64,000 bases of DNA from Micromonospora sp. WMMD812 (GCF_027497215.1 NZ_CP114904.1:3308001-3372000); one strand, 5' to 3'; counted from the first letter of the stretch, positions 8,941 to 17,862 are shown. Program-made: numbers and translations. The notes: generated by a model from the letters alone, not told the origin.

Positions 8941-10245
8941 GTGGCAGCAGAACCGGTCGCACCGCCCGCCGTCACCGACGACGACCCGGGTGGACGTACG
9001 GTCCGTCGCCTCGTCACGGTGGTGGCGTTGGCCGCGGTGCTGCCGGCGCTCTACGTGCCCGGCCTGGTGCACGACTTCTTCGACCTGAAGATCTACATGC
9101 GGGCGATGCGGTGGTGGGCGGACGGCAACCCGCTCTACGACTACGTCCAGCCGGACCGGGTCCAGGGGGAGCTCTACTTCACGTATCCGCCGTTCAGCGC
9201 CCTGTGGCTGCGACCGTTCGCCCTGCTGCCGCTCGGCGGCACCGTGGCGATCTTCACGATCCTCACCGGCCTGGGGGTGGTGCTGACCACCTACTGGCTG
9301 GTCAGTCCAGTGATCGCCCGGCACGGGCTGCCCCGCGTGTTCACCGTCACCGTGGCGGCGTTGCTGGTGCTGGCGGTGGAGAGCACCCGGGAGACGATCA
9401 CCTTCGGCCAGATCAACATGCTGCTGGTCGTGCTGATCCTGGCCGACCTGCTCTTCGCCGTACCGCAGGGGCGGCGCTGGGCCGGCGTCGGCGTGGGCCT
9501 GGCCACGGCGCTCAAGCTCTTCCCGGGCATCTTCATCGTCTACCTGCTCGCCTGCCGTCGCTGGTGGGCGGCGGCGGTGGCCAGCACGACCGCCGCCGCC
9601 GCGACCCTGCTGGCCGCGGCTTTCGCACCCGGCGACTCGTGGCGGTACTGGACGCACGAGCTGTGGGCCACCGACCGGGTCGGGCGCACCGACTACACCG
9701 GGAACCAGTCGCTGTTCGGCCTGCTCAGCCGGTTCACCGTCCCCGACAAGCCGGATCGGCTGCCGTGGCTGCTGCTGGTCGCCGTGGTGGCCGCGTACGG
9801 GCTGTGGCGGGCGGCCCGCGCCGCGCGGGCCGACGACCACGTCGCCGGACTGACCCTGACCGGGCTGGTCGGTGGGCTGGTCAGTCCGATCACCTGGACG
9901 CACCACCTCTACTGGTTCATCCCGGCGGTGGTGGTGCTGGCGGACGCGGCGTTGCGCGCCGACCGGTCCACCGCCGCGGGTGCCCGGCGCCGGCGGTGGC
10001 TGGGCGCCCTCGCGATCGGCACCGCCGCCGTGATCATCTACGGCGTCGTCACCTTTCAGGACTGGGGGGTGGCGGCGGTCCGTACGGACAGTCCCGACCA
10101 GTTCCTGGTCCGCAACGCGTACGTGCTGCTCAGCCTGCTGTTGCTGGTGGTGCTGCCGGCGCGTCGGGACAGCGGGCCGCGGCCGGGTGAGCGCGCGACC
10201 GTCGGGCCCGAGAAGTTGCACCAAATGGACAGACGTCCCGACTAG
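8941..10245 (+). CDS. GT87-family (DUF2029) membrane glycosyltransferase
   Basis: A 434-residue integral membrane protein with about ten hydrophobic helices. The first extracytoplasmic loop has the GT-C-type acidic motif (HDFFDLKIYMRAM), followed by WWADGNPLYDYV, FTYPPFSALW and FGQINMLLV, typical of the DUF2029/GT87 family that includes mycobacterial PimE. Such enzymes transfer mannose or arabinose from polyprenyl-phosphate sugars outside the membrane. The exact acceptor cannot be read from sequence. GTG start at 8941. It ends shortly before a bidirectional hairpin at 10319. Confidence 0.88.
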   Translation: MAAEPVAPPAVTDDDPGGRTVRRLVTVVALAAVLPALYVPGLVHDFFDLKIYMRAMRWWADGNPLYDYVQPDRVQGELYFTYPPFSALWLRPFALLPLGGTVAIFTILTGLGVVLTTYWLVSPVIARHGLPRVFTVTVAALLVLAVESTRETITFGQINMLLVVLILADLLFAVPQGRRWAGVGVGLATALKLFPGIFIVYLLACRRWWAAAVASTTAAAATLLAAAFAPGDSWRYWTHELWATDRVGRTDYTGNQSLFGLLSRFTVPDKPDRLPWLLLVAVVAAYGLWRAARAARADDHVAGLTLTGLVGGLVSPITWTHHLYWFIPAVVVLADAALRADRSTAAGARRRRWLGALAIGTAAVIIYGVVTFQDWGVAAVRTDSPDQFLVRNAYVLLSLLLLVVLPARRDSGPRPGERATVGPEKLHQMDRRPD

Positions 10246-10318
10246 CGACGATCGGCGCTAATCTGGACTCAACTACCTCAAGCGCATCTCGGGTAGCAGC
10301 ACCGATCCCCCGGTGAGG

Positions 10319-10351
10319 GTGGCCCTCCGCGTCGGCAGCGCGGAGGGCCAC
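10319..10351. terminator. Bidirectional hairpin terminator
   Basis: GTGGCCCTCCGCG and CGCGGAGGGCCAC form a perfect 13-base-pair stem with a 7-base loop between two convergent genes. Confidence 0.8.
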
Positions 10352-10368
10352 TCGTCGTTCCGGCAGGC

Positions 10369-11457
10369 TCAGCCGGGTTGCCCGGGCTCCGCCGTCCCCT
10401 CGTCACCGCCGGGAGCCGGCGTCGCGGGCCGGAGGCGGTCGGCCGGCACCGGTCGCGGTGTGCCCTCGGCGGCGACCGGTGGCCAGGCCAGGGTGAGGGC
10501 CAGCGCCGGCGGTCGCCCGGGCTCGGCGGCCGGCCCCGTGTCCGCGCCGCCGGTCCCGGTCAGCTCGGGCGCGACGAGGTCCGCCAGGCTGGCCGGTCGG
10601 CGTGCGGGCACCGCGCCGATCGCGGCGGGGGACCGCTCGGCCGAGACCGACCCGACCGCGGCGAGCTGTCGGGGGGCCACCACCCGTTCGTCGGCGTCGG
10701 GCGGCGGGGCGCCCAGCCCGCTGAGCGAGCTGACCCCGAGCCTGCCGGCGAGCACCGGCACCTGGTCCGGCTCGACCACGAAGACCACCTCCCGGGGGCG
10801 GACCGGGCGGAACAGGAGCAGGACGGCGAACATCACCAGCAGCACGCCGGCGGCGAGCAGCCCCCACGTGGCCGGCGTGACCCACCCGGCACGCAGCTCG
10901 GCGCGCAGGTCCAGGGCGAGGTCCGGGTGGCCGTCCGGGCGCATCACCACGAGGCTCAGCGAACGGCCGGCCAGGTCGTCCGGGGTCCATTCCAGGGTGC
11001 CGATCCCCTCCCGTACCCAGAAGGGGCGGCCCATCGGCGTCGGCCCGGCGGCCGGTGTGCCGGTGGTGGGCGAGGTCGCGCCCTCGTCCAGCCGGACCGG
11101 GAGCGGGCCGCGGGACAGCGCCACCCGGCGCACCGTGGCGTGCGGCACGGACTCCAGCCAGCGCTGGACGTCGTCGGTCGGGGCGAGGCCGACGAACGCG
11201 GGGCCGTCCGCGGTACGGGCCTCCAGCCGGAGCTCGACCTGCCCGGCCCGGACGAACGGGGCTTCCCGCCGCAGCAGCTCGCCGAGGTCGGTGACGACCA
11301 CCGCGTGCCCGGGCGTCTGCACGGTCTCGAACCGGGCGGCGAAGGCGCCGCTCGGGTCGGCGTGCCGGGTGACCGTCCAGAGCGCACCGCCGGCGATCAG
11401 CGCCGGAAGACCGATGATCAGCAGCAGCAATCCGCCGAGCGCCCGCACGAACCGCAT
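10369..11457 (-). CDS. Membrane protein of unknown function
   Basis: No family recognised. Residues ~7-28 and ~200-222 are membrane helices. The ~170 residues between them form an extracytoplasmic domain rich in beta-prone sequence (RFETVQTPGHAVVV, VELRLEARTADG). After the second helix comes a ~140-residue cytoplasmic tail rich in Ala, Pro and Gly, probably disordered. ATG start with GGAGGGGGACG upstream. It is transcribed alone toward the hairpin at 10319. Similar two-helix proteins with an extracellular domain are common in actinomycetes. Nothing in the neighbourhood fixes its job. Confidence 0.75.
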   Translation of the reverse strand: MRFVRALGGLLLLIIGLPALIAGGALWTVTRHADPSGAFAARFETVQTPGHAVVVTDLGELLRREAPFVRAGQVELRLEARTADGPAFVGLAPTDDVQRWLESVPHATVRRVALSRGPLPVRLDEGATSPTTGTPAAGPTPMGRPFWVREGIGTLEWTPDDLAGRSLSLVVMRPDGHPDLALDLRAELRAGWVTPATWGLLAAGVLLVMFAVLLLFRPVRPREVVFVVEPDQVPVLAGRLGVSSLSGLGAPPPDADERVVAPRQLAAVGSVSAERSPAAIGAVPARRPASLADLVAPELTGTGGADTGPAAEPGRPPALALTLAWPPVAAEGTPRPVPADRLRPATPAPGGDEGTAEPGQPG

Positions 11458-11554
11458 TCGTTCCGTCCCCCTCCGTGGCCAGGTACCCGGCCGACCTTAC
11501 CGACGTCGGCCCGCCGATCAGGGGATATCCACGGCACGCGATCGGAGGAATACG

Positions 11555-11589
11555 CGTGGGCCCGCCGGACGGTGTCCGGCGGGCCCACG
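11555..11589 (-). terminator. Strong hairpin terminator after ycnI
   Basis: A perfect 16-base-pair inverted repeat (arms beginning CGTGGGCCCGCCGGAC) with a 3-base loop, starting 15 bases beyond the ycnI stop codon. Confidence 0.8.
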
Positions 11590-11603
11590 GGTTGAGCTGC
11601 GGG

Positions 11604-12335
11604 TCAGGCCTTCGCGGCCGGTTCCCGGCGGGTACGGGCGAACGCGAGGCCGCCGAGCGCCAGGCCGGCGACCCCGGCGACCAGGCCGGCGATCCCGAGC
11701 CCGGTGGCGAGACCGTTCCCCTCGGCCTCGTCGTCGTCATCGTCGGCGGCCGGCGCGGTCGCCGCGACCGGAGCCGCCGACGGAGAGGCCGCGGTCAGGG
11801 CGAGCACCGGCGCCGGGTGCTCCGGCTCCTCCCCGCCCGTGGTCGGCTCGTCGATCCAGCGCACGATGTTGCCGTCGGAGTAGGTCTGCAGCGACTTGAA
11901 CACCATCTTGTCGACCTGCGGCAGCGGCCCGAGGGAGACGGGGAACTCCTGGAACTGGCCCGGCTTGATCGCGGCGTCGCCGGTCGCCGTCCAGGTCAGC
12001 TTCGACACCGCCTCGGTGATCTGGCTGCCGTGCACCTCGATCGGCGGGTCAACCTTCCGCTTCTCCATCGCGACGGTCCAGCCCGGCACCGGCATCGTGG
12101 AGACCGAGCCCACCGGCGCGTTCTCCGGCAGCACCACCTCGACCTTGGTGGTCGACGCGGTGTCGCTCTCGTTCGGGACCCGGAAAGCCACCCGGGCGTA
12201 GCCGCCCTGGGTCGCCTCCTTCGGGTTCACGGTGACGTGGGCCGAGGCGGGTGCGGCGAAGCCGAGCACCGCGGTGGCGACGACACCGAGCGCCAGGGCG
12301 GCGGCGGCCGTCGCGGTACGCCGGGTACGGATCAT
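11604..12335 (-). CDS. YcnI-family copper-binding membrane-anchored protein
   Basis: A DUF1775/YcnI protein of 243 residues. Signal peptidase cleavage after PASA would expose His33 (HVTVNPKEA) as residue 1. In B. subtilis YcnI the N-terminal histidine takes part in a monohistidine copper site with a conserved tryptophan; KLTWTATGD holds a plausible equivalent. The beta domain spans residues ~33-165. An acidic linker (DDDDDEAEG) and a single C-terminal membrane helix follow, then a short basic tail. It sits 16 bases after the CopC-CopD gene in the same orientation, as in ycnJIK-type copper loci, so it is probably co-transcribed for copper acquisition or handling. Confidence 0.92.
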   Translation of the reverse strand: MIRTRRTATAAAALALGVVATAVLGFAAPASAHVTVNPKEATQGGYARVAFRVPNESDTASTTKVEVVLPENAPVGSVSTMPVPGWTVAMEKRKVDPPIEVHGSQITEAVSKLTWTATGDAAIKPGQFQEFPVSLGPLPQVDKMVFKSLQTYSDGNIVRWIDEPTTGGEEPEHPAPVLALTAASPSAAPVAATAPAADDDDDEAEGNGLATGLGIAGLVAGVAGLALGGLAFARTRREPAAKA

Positions 12336-12351
12336 GGGAACGGAACCTCTC

Positions 12352-14055
12352 TTAACGGATCGGCACGGTGGCGGTCACCGTGGCCTGGTCGATGTCGGAC
12401 GTCCGGCCGGTGACGCGCAGCTGCCACTCCCCGGACGCGGGCAGGTTGATCTCGCCGGTCGCGTGGTTGTCGGTGAGCGGCAGCAGCGGGATCTCGATCG
12501 GTTCGATCCCGGCCGACGGCAGCGCGGCGGTGGCCCGCCACTCCACCACCGGCTGGGGGCGGTTGTCCTTCGTGTACGCGTACAGGTGGATCGAGTTGTT
12601 GCCCCGCTCGGCGGGATCGATCTCGATCTGGACGTTGAACAGTGAGCTGCTGACCGTGGTGGTGAAGTAGCCGGTCTCCGCGCCCGCCACGTCCGAGGCG
12701 GCGGTGCGGGCCGGGGGCGTCTGCACCAGGGTGGCGGAGAGGCCGAGCACCACCGCGGTGACCGCCAGCTCCACCCAGACCGCCCGGCGCACCGGCGCCG
12801 GTCGCTGCTCGGCGACGCGCCGGCGCACCAGCTGCCGGGAGTACGCGGCCACCGCCATCACCACCAGGAACAGCCCGATCTTGGCCAGCAGCAACCGGCC
12901 ATAGGTGGTGTTGAACAGGGCGCTCGGGGTGGCCACCTCGATCAGCGCCTGGACGGTGCCGGCGAGCAGCAGCGCGGAGACGGCCACGGCGGCCCAGCGG
13001 GACCAGATCGGCAGGATCGCCCCGAGCTCCCGCTCGTCGGCCCGGCGCAGCAGGAAGCCGCCGAGCATCAGCAGGCCGCCGAGCCAGACCGCCATGCTGC
13101 CCAGGTGCACCGCGTCGACGATCACGGAGACCGCGGGCGCGGGCGACGCCGCCGGGTGGCCGGCCAGTGGCCAGGTCAGCAGCGCGGCCACGCCGAGGAC
13201 GGTGAGGATGATCGCGTCGGTGCGGCCTACCGGCCCGGCCAGCACCGGCCGGATCAGGAAGGCGGCCGCGGCCAGCAGGCCGAGCCGGACCAGGTGCGCC
13301 GCGCCGAAGGTGCTGCCCAGCACGCTGCTCAGGCCCTCGCCGGTGACGTCGAAGAGCCCGCCGCCGGCGGTGTAGGGCACCTGCAACCACAGGTCGGCGA
13401 GGGTGGAGAGGGCGACCAGCCCGAGGCCGGCCCAGGCCAGCCGGGACGGGCCGCGCCGGCTGAGCCGCCGCGGCCAGAGCGCGCCGAGCACCAGCACCGG
13501 CCCGACCAGCAGGACGAGACCGCCATAGCCGAGGCCCTTGGCGACCTTCACCGCCGTGCCGACGACCGGGTCGGCGCGATCGTCGCCGCCGGTGTCCACC
13601 GGCGGCGGCGAGGGCGCCCCGACCGAGTAGGTGAAAGCGCCGGAGACCGGGTGGCTGTCGGCCGAGATGACCCGGTAGGTGACCAGGTAGGTGCCGCGCT
13701 CGCCGGCCGGGTCGACGGGAATGGTCACCACGCTGCCGCCGAAGGACGGCTCGCCGCGGTCGGCGCGGGAGCCGTCCGGCGCGATGACCCGGATCTTGTC
13801 GGGCACCTTGCGGACGGACTCGCTGAAGGTGAGCACCACCTCCGACGGGCCGCTCGGCACCACGGCCGACGCGGCCGGGCTGCTGCTGACCAGGACCGCG
13901 TGCGCGCTCGCGGGGCCGGCGGGGGCGATCAGAAGGGCTACGACGGTGACCAGCAGACCGGCGGCGACGCAGAACCGCGCGAGCCAGCGACGAGGGGCGG
14001 CAGTCATGCCGATCATGCTCGCCGACCGGAGCCGCCCGCGGCCACCCCTACTCAT
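12352..14055 (-). CDS. CopC-CopD fusion copper transport protein (YcnJ-like)
   Basis: Signal peptide (residues ~20-50) is followed by a CopC domain whose mature N-terminus is HAVLVSSSPAASAVV; DSHPVSGAFTY supplies another likely copper histidine. After a linker come about eight membrane helices of the CopD/PcoD type and a C-terminal YtkA-like beta domain. It probably binds copper outside and moves it across the membrane. ATG at 14055 overlaps the anti-sigma stop as ATGA and has GGGG at a good spacing; ATGs at 14016 and 14007 are alternatives. Coupling to the anti-sigma gene and to ycnI suggests one operon under the neighbouring sigma factor. Confidence 0.88.
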   Translation of the reverse strand: MSRGGRGRLRSASMIGMTAAPRRWLARFCVAAGLLVTVVALLIAPAGPASAHAVLVSSSPAASAVVPSGPSEVVLTFSESVRKVPDKIRVIAPDGSRADRGEPSFGGSVVTIPVDPAGERGTYLVTYRVISADSHPVSGAFTYSVGAPSPPPVDTGGDDRADPVVGTAVKVAKGLGYGGLVLLVGPVLVLGALWPRRLSRRGPSRLAWAGLGLVALSTLADLWLQVPYTAGGGLFDVTGEGLSSVLGSTFGAAHLVRLGLLAAAAFLIRPVLAGPVGRTDAIILTVLGVAALLTWPLAGHPAASPAPAVSVIVDAVHLGSMAVWLGGLLMLGGFLLRRADERELGAILPIWSRWAAVAVSALLLAGTVQALIEVATPSALFNTTYGRLLLAKIGLFLVVMAVAAYSRQLVRRRVAEQRPAPVRRAVWVELAVTAVVLGLSATLVQTPPARTAASDVAGAETGYFTTTVSSSLFNVQIEIDPAERGNNSIHLYAYTKDNRPQPVVEWRATAALPSAGIEPIEIPLLPLTDNHATGEINLPASGEWQLRVTGRTSDIDQATVTATVPIR

Positions 14056-14696
14056 CCGCGCCCCGTTGCCAGCGCCGGGCTGACCGGTCGGTTGGCGTCG
14101 CCGCTGACCCGGCCGAGCGCCCAGAGCAGCCCGGCCTGGACGACCGCGGCCAGGTGGCCGACCTCGTGCACCAGGGCGGTGGTCGAGTTGGCGATGTCCA
14201 CCGCGCTGGTGCCGGCCAGGCAGATCGCCAGCACCAGCGCCACCGGCACGAACGCGCGGGCCCGTTCCGGCCGCCAGGCGGCCAGCGCGAAGCCCACCGC
14301 CAGCGCCACGTCGAACGACGCCATCTCCCGGCTGGTGTGCGGGTCCACGGACACGCCGAGGCCGGCGAGCAGGATGGGCAGGGCGATGGCGAGTTGGGCG
14401 ACGGCGGCCACCGCCACCGCCACCCGGAGCACCTGACGCCGGGCGCGCAGCGCCGCCGCCGGCGCGCGGCCGGGGGCCAGCGGGTCGGCGGCCACCGCCG
14501 CCAGCACCGACGCGGTGAGGTCGGGCACCTGCACCGGCTGCACCCGGACCAGCCGGGTCACCCGCTCGGCGCGGGACAGCCAGGCCCGGCACCCGGGGCA
14601 CTCCCGCAGGTGCCCGTCCAGCACCGCCGACGCCGCCCGCGGGTCCTCGCCGTCCAGCCGTGCCGACAGCGCCGCCCGTACGTGGTCGCATGTCAC
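14052..14696 (-). CDS. Zinc-finger anti-sigma factor, membrane-bound
   Basis: The N-terminus has the zf-HC2 pattern: Cys3, His29, Cys33 and Cys36 (HLRECPGC). Such ZAS domains hold an ECF sigma factor inactive until a redox or envelope signal. About four membrane helices follow (residues ~85-210), so the signal is probably sensed at the membrane. It is divergent from the ECF sigma gene, not downstream of it as is usual, and its stop overlaps the CopC-CopD start. The cognate partner is inferred from adjacency. Confidence 0.85.
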   Translation of the reverse strand: MTCDHVRAALSARLDGEDPRAASAVLDGHLRECPGCRAWLSRAERVTRLVRVQPVQVPDLTASVLAAVAADPLAPGRAPAAALRARRQVLRVAVAVAAVAQLAIALPILLAGLGVSVDPHTSREMASFDVALAVGFALAAWRPERARAFVPVALVLAICLAGTSAVDIANSTTALVHEVGHLAAVVQAGLLWALGRVSGDANRPVSPALATGRG

Positions 14697-14803
14697 GAGT
14701 GGGTAGTCGGCCTGGGTGCGGGAAAAGTTCCCGGCGTGGCGCAGACCATGGAAGGGACCAAGGACCCTCCCGGGCCGTTCCGCGCCGCGTAACCTGGTCT
14801 GTC
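14697..14803. promoter_or_regulatory. Divergent promoter of the sigma/anti-sigma pair
   Basis: The 107-base gap contains a perfect inverted repeat GGGAA-AAG-TTCCC at 14720-14732. GGGAA resembles the -35 element of many ECF promoters, so the repeat could place such elements in both directions. This is inference; the -10 elements are not clear. Confidence 0.35.
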
Positions 14804-15394
14804 GTGATCCCCGCCCCGCGCGACAGCGCCGCCGCCGGCCCGGCCGAGGCGACGAGCGGTGCTGCCCGGGACGCGGCCACCGAGTGGGCGTTGACCGCCC
14901 GCGACGGCGACCCGACCGCCCAGGCCGCGTTCGTCCGGCTCACCCAGGTGGAGGTCTGGCGGTTCACCGCGGCGCTGGTGGACCCGGACACCGCGGACGA
15001 CCTGACCCAGGAGACCTACCTGCGGGCGTTCCGGGCGCTGCCGTCCTTCGAGGGCCGGTCCAGCGCCCGCACCTGGCTGCTCGGCATCGCCCGCCGGGCC
15101 TGCGCCGACCACCTGCGCACCGTTGTCCGGCGCCGCCGCCTCGACGCCCGGCTCGCCGCGGACGCCCACACCGACCGGCCGTACCCGGACCCGGCCGGAC
15201 AGCTCGGCGCCGCCGACCTGGTCCGCCGGCTCCCCGCCGAGCGGCGCGGCGCGTTCGTGCTGACCCAGGTGCTCGGCCTCTCCTACGCGGAGGCCGCCGC
15301 GGTGGAGGGCGTACCCGTGGGGACCATCCGGTCCCGGGTCGCGCGGGCCCGCGACGACCTGGTGGCGGCGGTCGGCGACGCGCTCGCCGGGTGA
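14804..15394 (+). CDS. ECF RNA polymerase sigma factor
   Basis: A group IV sigma factor of 196 residues. Region 2 covers residues ~40-110 (FTAALVDPDTADDLTQETYL, then RTWLLGIARRACADHLR). Region 4 covers ~135-190 (LPAERRGAFVLTQVLGLSYA, then VPVGTIRSRVARARDDL). It directs RNA polymerase to a small regulon, probably including its own neighbours. GTG at 14804 is chosen since longer starts overlap the divergent anti-sigma gene. The downstream MauE and DsbA-like genes suggest a redox or copper stress regulon. Confidence 0.93.
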   Translation: MIPAPRDSAAAGPAEATSGAARDAATEWALTARDGDPTAQAAFVRLTQVEVWRFTAALVDPDTADDLTQETYLRAFRALPSFEGRSSARTWLLGIARRACADHLRTVVRRRRLDARLAADAHTDRPYPDPAGQLGAADLVRRLPAERRGAFVLTQVLGLSYAEAAAVEGVPVGTIRSRVARARDDLVAAVGDALAG

Positions 15395-15428
15395 CCGGGT
15401 GGAACTTCCGGTGGAGACGGGACGACCA

Positions 15429-15953
15429 ATGACCGTGACAGCACCCCGCGCCCGGGCCGCCGGCTGGCCCGCCGTCCGGCCCTGGCTCGGCATCGCCGCC
15501 CGGCTCGGCCTGGCCGCCGTGTGGTTGCTCGCCGGCGCGTCCAAGGTCGACGACCTGGCCGCCTCCGGCCGCGCGGTGAACGCCTACCAGCTCCTGCCGT
15601 ACGACGTGTCGACGGTGGTCGGCGCGGCGCTGCCCTTCGTCGAGCTGGCCCTGGGGGTGCTCCTGCTGCTCGGGCTGGCCACCAGGCTGGTCGCGGGCGT
15701 GTCCGCGGCGCTGCTGGTGGTCTTCATCGTCGGGATCGCCTCGGCCTGGGCGCGCGGCCTCTCCATCGACTGCGGCTGCTTCGGCAGCGGCGGGCAGCTC
15801 GCCGAGGGGCAGGCGCCGAGCTACCTCCCGGAGATCCTCCGGGACCTGGGATTCCTGGTGTTGGCGGGATTCCTGCTGATCTGGCCCCGCACGCCCGTCT
15901 CGGTGGACGGGTGGCTGACGGGTGACCCCGTCGTGGAGGACGAGGATGAGTAG
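15429..15953 (+). CDS. MauE/DoxX-family redox-associated membrane protein
   Basis: About 174 residues with four membrane helices and the MauE-type pattern: LAAVWLLAGASKVDDL near the first helix and the cysteine motif DCGCFGSGG between helices three and four. MauE-family proteins support disulfide formation in exported proteins, often with a DsbA/DsbD partner. The stop codon overlaps the start of the DsbA-like gene (ATGAGTAG), so the two are translationally coupled. ATG at 15429 is chosen; GTG at 15399 is an alternative. It probably belongs to the sigma-factor operon, 34 bases downstream of it. Confidence 0.88.
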   Translation: MTVTAPRARAAGWPAVRPWLGIAARLGLAAVWLLAGASKVDDLAASGRAVNAYQLLPYDVSTVVGAALPFVELALGVLLLLGLATRLVAGVSAALLVVFIVGIASAWARGLSIDCGCFGSGGQLAEGQAPSYLPEILRDLGFLVLAGFLLIWPRTPVSVDGWLTGDPVVEDEDE

Positions 15954-16662
15954 TCGTAAGGGGCAGAAGGGCGCCTCCAAGGTCGTCCGGCAGCAGATCG
16001 CCCGGGAACGGCGACGCCGGCGGACGCTGTGGGTGTCGGTCGCCGCGGTGGTCGTCCTGGTGATCGCCGGCCTGATCGGCTGGAGCGTCTGGTCGAGCCA
16101 GCGGTCGGGCGACTTCACACCCCCCACCGGGTCCGTCGAGGGCGGCACGGGGGTGGTGGCCGGCTCCGGGCCGGTGACCGTCGACATCTACGAGGACTTC
16201 CTCTGCCCGGTCTGCAAGCAGTTCGAGCAGGCCAGCGGCGCCACCATCGACCAGCTGATCAGCGAGGGGAAGATCCGGGCCGTCTACCACCCGGTGGCGT
16301 ACCTCAACCGCTTCTCCACCACCGAGTACTCGACCCGCTCGTCCGCCGCCGCCGGCTGCGCCGCCAACGCGGGCAAGTACAAGGAGTACGCCAAGGCGCT
16401 CTTCGAGCAGCAGCCGCCGGAGGGCAGCGCCGGGCTCACCGACGACCAGCTGATCGACATCGGCGCCGGCGTCGGGCTCGACCGCGACTCCTTCGGCTCC
16501 TGCGTACGCGACGGCTCGTTCAAGCCGTGGACCGAGCACGTCACCGAGCAGGCGAGCAGGAACAACATCACCGGCACCCCGACGGTGGTCATCGACGGCG
16601 AGCAGCTCGGCGACCGCTCGCCGGAGGGGATCCGGGCGGCCGTGGAGGCGGCCGGCAAGTGA
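15946..16662 (+). CDS. Membrane-anchored DsbA-like thioredoxin
   Basis: A basic cytoplasmic start, one membrane helix (residues ~27-48), then an extracytoplasmic thioredoxin-fold domain of the DsbA/BdbD type. The active site is C87-P-V-C90 (YEDFLCPVCKQFEQ); the cis-proline loop is GTPTVVIDG. It probably oxidises or shuffles disulfides of exported proteins together with the MauE-like protein. ATG at 15946 follows GGAGGACGAGG and overlaps the preceding stop. Its own stop overlaps the next GTG start, so three genes are coupled. Confidence 0.92.
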   Translation: MSSRKGQKGASKVVRQQIARERRRRRTLWVSVAAVVVLVIAGLIGWSVWSSQRSGDFTPPTGSVEGGTGVVAGSGPVTVDIYEDFLCPVCKQFEQASGATIDQLISEGKIRAVYHPVAYLNRFSTTEYSTRSSAAAGCAANAGKYKEYAKALFEQQPPEGSAGLTDDQLIDIGAGVGLDRDSFGSCVRDGSFKPWTEHVTEQASRNNITGTPTVVIDGEQLGDRSPEGIRAAVEAAGK

Positions 16663-17741
16663 TCCGCACCCTGCTGCGCGCCGCCCTGGTGGCCGCCGGC
16701 GCGCTCACCGCGACGCTCGCGACCGCCGCCCCGGCCGCCGCGCACGGCGCGGACGCCCCGGACGGCACCGACTACCGCACCGTCGTGACCGGAGTCGCCC
16801 CCGCCCGGGACGGGCTGCGCGTCCGGGTGGTCGAGGCGGGCGCCCGGCTGGAGCTGACCAACCGGACCGGGCGGCCGGTCGAGGTGATCGGCTACTCCGG
16901 TGAGCCGTACCTGCGGGTCGGCCCGGACGGCGTCTTCGAGAACACCCGCTCCCCCGCCACGTACCTCAACCGCACCATCGCCGGGGACACCACGCTCCCG
17001 GCGGAAGCCGACCCGGCCGCGCCGCCGTCCTGGCGGCGGGTGGCCGACGGGCCGAGCGTGCGCTGGCACGACCAGCGCGCGCTGTACCGGGAGTCGGCGC
17101 CGCCGGCCGCGGTCCGGGCCGCCCCGGAGCGGGAACACCGGGTCCGGGACTGGGCGGTGCCGCTGCGCGACGGCACCGACCGGATGGAGATCCGCGGCAC
17201 GCTGGACTGGGTCCCGCCGCCGGACGCGTACACCTGGTGGGTGGTCGCCACGGTCGGCCTCCTCGCGGTCGGCGCCCTCGGGCTGCTGCCGGCCGGATCG
17301 CTGCCCGGCGCCCGGGCGTTCGCCGGGCTCGGCGGGCTGCTGATCGCCGGCGGCGTGGCCGCCATGGTCTACACCGTCGGCCGGGAGCTGGACGCCGGCG
17401 CCCAGGGGGTGGGCGGGGTGCTCCTCGGGCTGCTCGGCGGGCAGATCTGGGCGCTGCTCACCGGTCTCGGCGCGATCGCCGCGGGCGGTTACGCGCTGGC
17501 CTGCCGGCCCGCCGCCGACTTCGCCGTGGCGCTGGCCGGCGCCTGCCTCGCGCTCTTCGCCGGGGTGGCGAACGTCGCCGTCTTCGCCCGCGGGGTCGCG
17601 CCGGTGCCGTGGCCCGCGACGTCGGCCCGGGTGCTGGTCGCGATCGTCCTCGTCGCCGGCGCCGGCGCCACCGCCGCCGGCGCCCTCCGCCTGCACGCCG
17701 CCCGCACCCCCACCCAGGCCCGCACCCACACCCACGCCTGA
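16659..17741 (+). CDS. Secreted-domain plus membrane protein, function unknown
   Basis: A 360-residue protein starting at GTG 16659, which overlaps the preceding stop as GTGA. A signal peptide ends at PAAA-HGADAP, so the mature protein would begin with histidine, as in YcnI and CopC. An extracytoplasmic beta-rich domain spans ~30-190, then five or so membrane helices. The C-terminus is histidine-rich (HAARTPTQARTHTHA), a possible metal-binding tail. I do not recognise the family. Position at the end of the sigma-MauE-DsbA operon and the His termini suggest copper or redox work, by inference. Confidence 0.75.
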   Translation: MIRTLLRAALVAAGALTATLATAAPAAAHGADAPDGTDYRTVVTGVAPARDGLRVRVVEAGARLELTNRTGRPVEVIGYSGEPYLRVGPDGVFENTRSPATYLNRTIAGDTTLPAEADPAAPPSWRRVADGPSVRWHDQRALYRESAPPAAVRAAPEREHRVRDWAVPLRDGTDRMEIRGTLDWVPPPDAYTWWVVATVGLLAVGALGLLPAGSLPGARAFAGLGGLLIAGGVAAMVYTVGRELDAGAQGVGGVLLGLLGGQIWALLTGLGAIAAGGYALACRPAADFAVALAGACLALFAGVANVAVFARGVAPVPWPATSARVLVAIVLVAGAGATAAGALRLHAARTPTQARTHTHA

Positions 17742-17766
17742 CCGCGCCCCCCAGGCCGACGGCCCC

Positions 17767-17837
17767 GCGATCTTGCAGTTAGAGCCCCTGATCTGCGGCA
17801 TTCACGGCCTTTGCCGCGGCAGAAACTGCAAGATCGC
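17767..17837. repeat. Palindromic repeat element between convergent genes
   Basis: A perfect 14-base inverted repeat (GCGATCTTGCAGTT / AACTGCAAGATCGC) flanks 43 bases. It sits between two convergent genes and could act as a bidirectional terminator. From memory, this GATCTTGCAGTT motif recurs in intergenic DNA of Micromonospora, so it may be a dispersed element; that needs a genome search. Confidence 0.6.
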
Positions 17838-17862
17838 CGAGGGCTGAGGGCTCGGGGCGGGG

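Noticed and set aside
14056..14991. N-terminal extension of the CopC-CopD frame
   Set aside because: It overlaps the anti-sigma gene in another frame and would place the signal peptide ~330 residues in.
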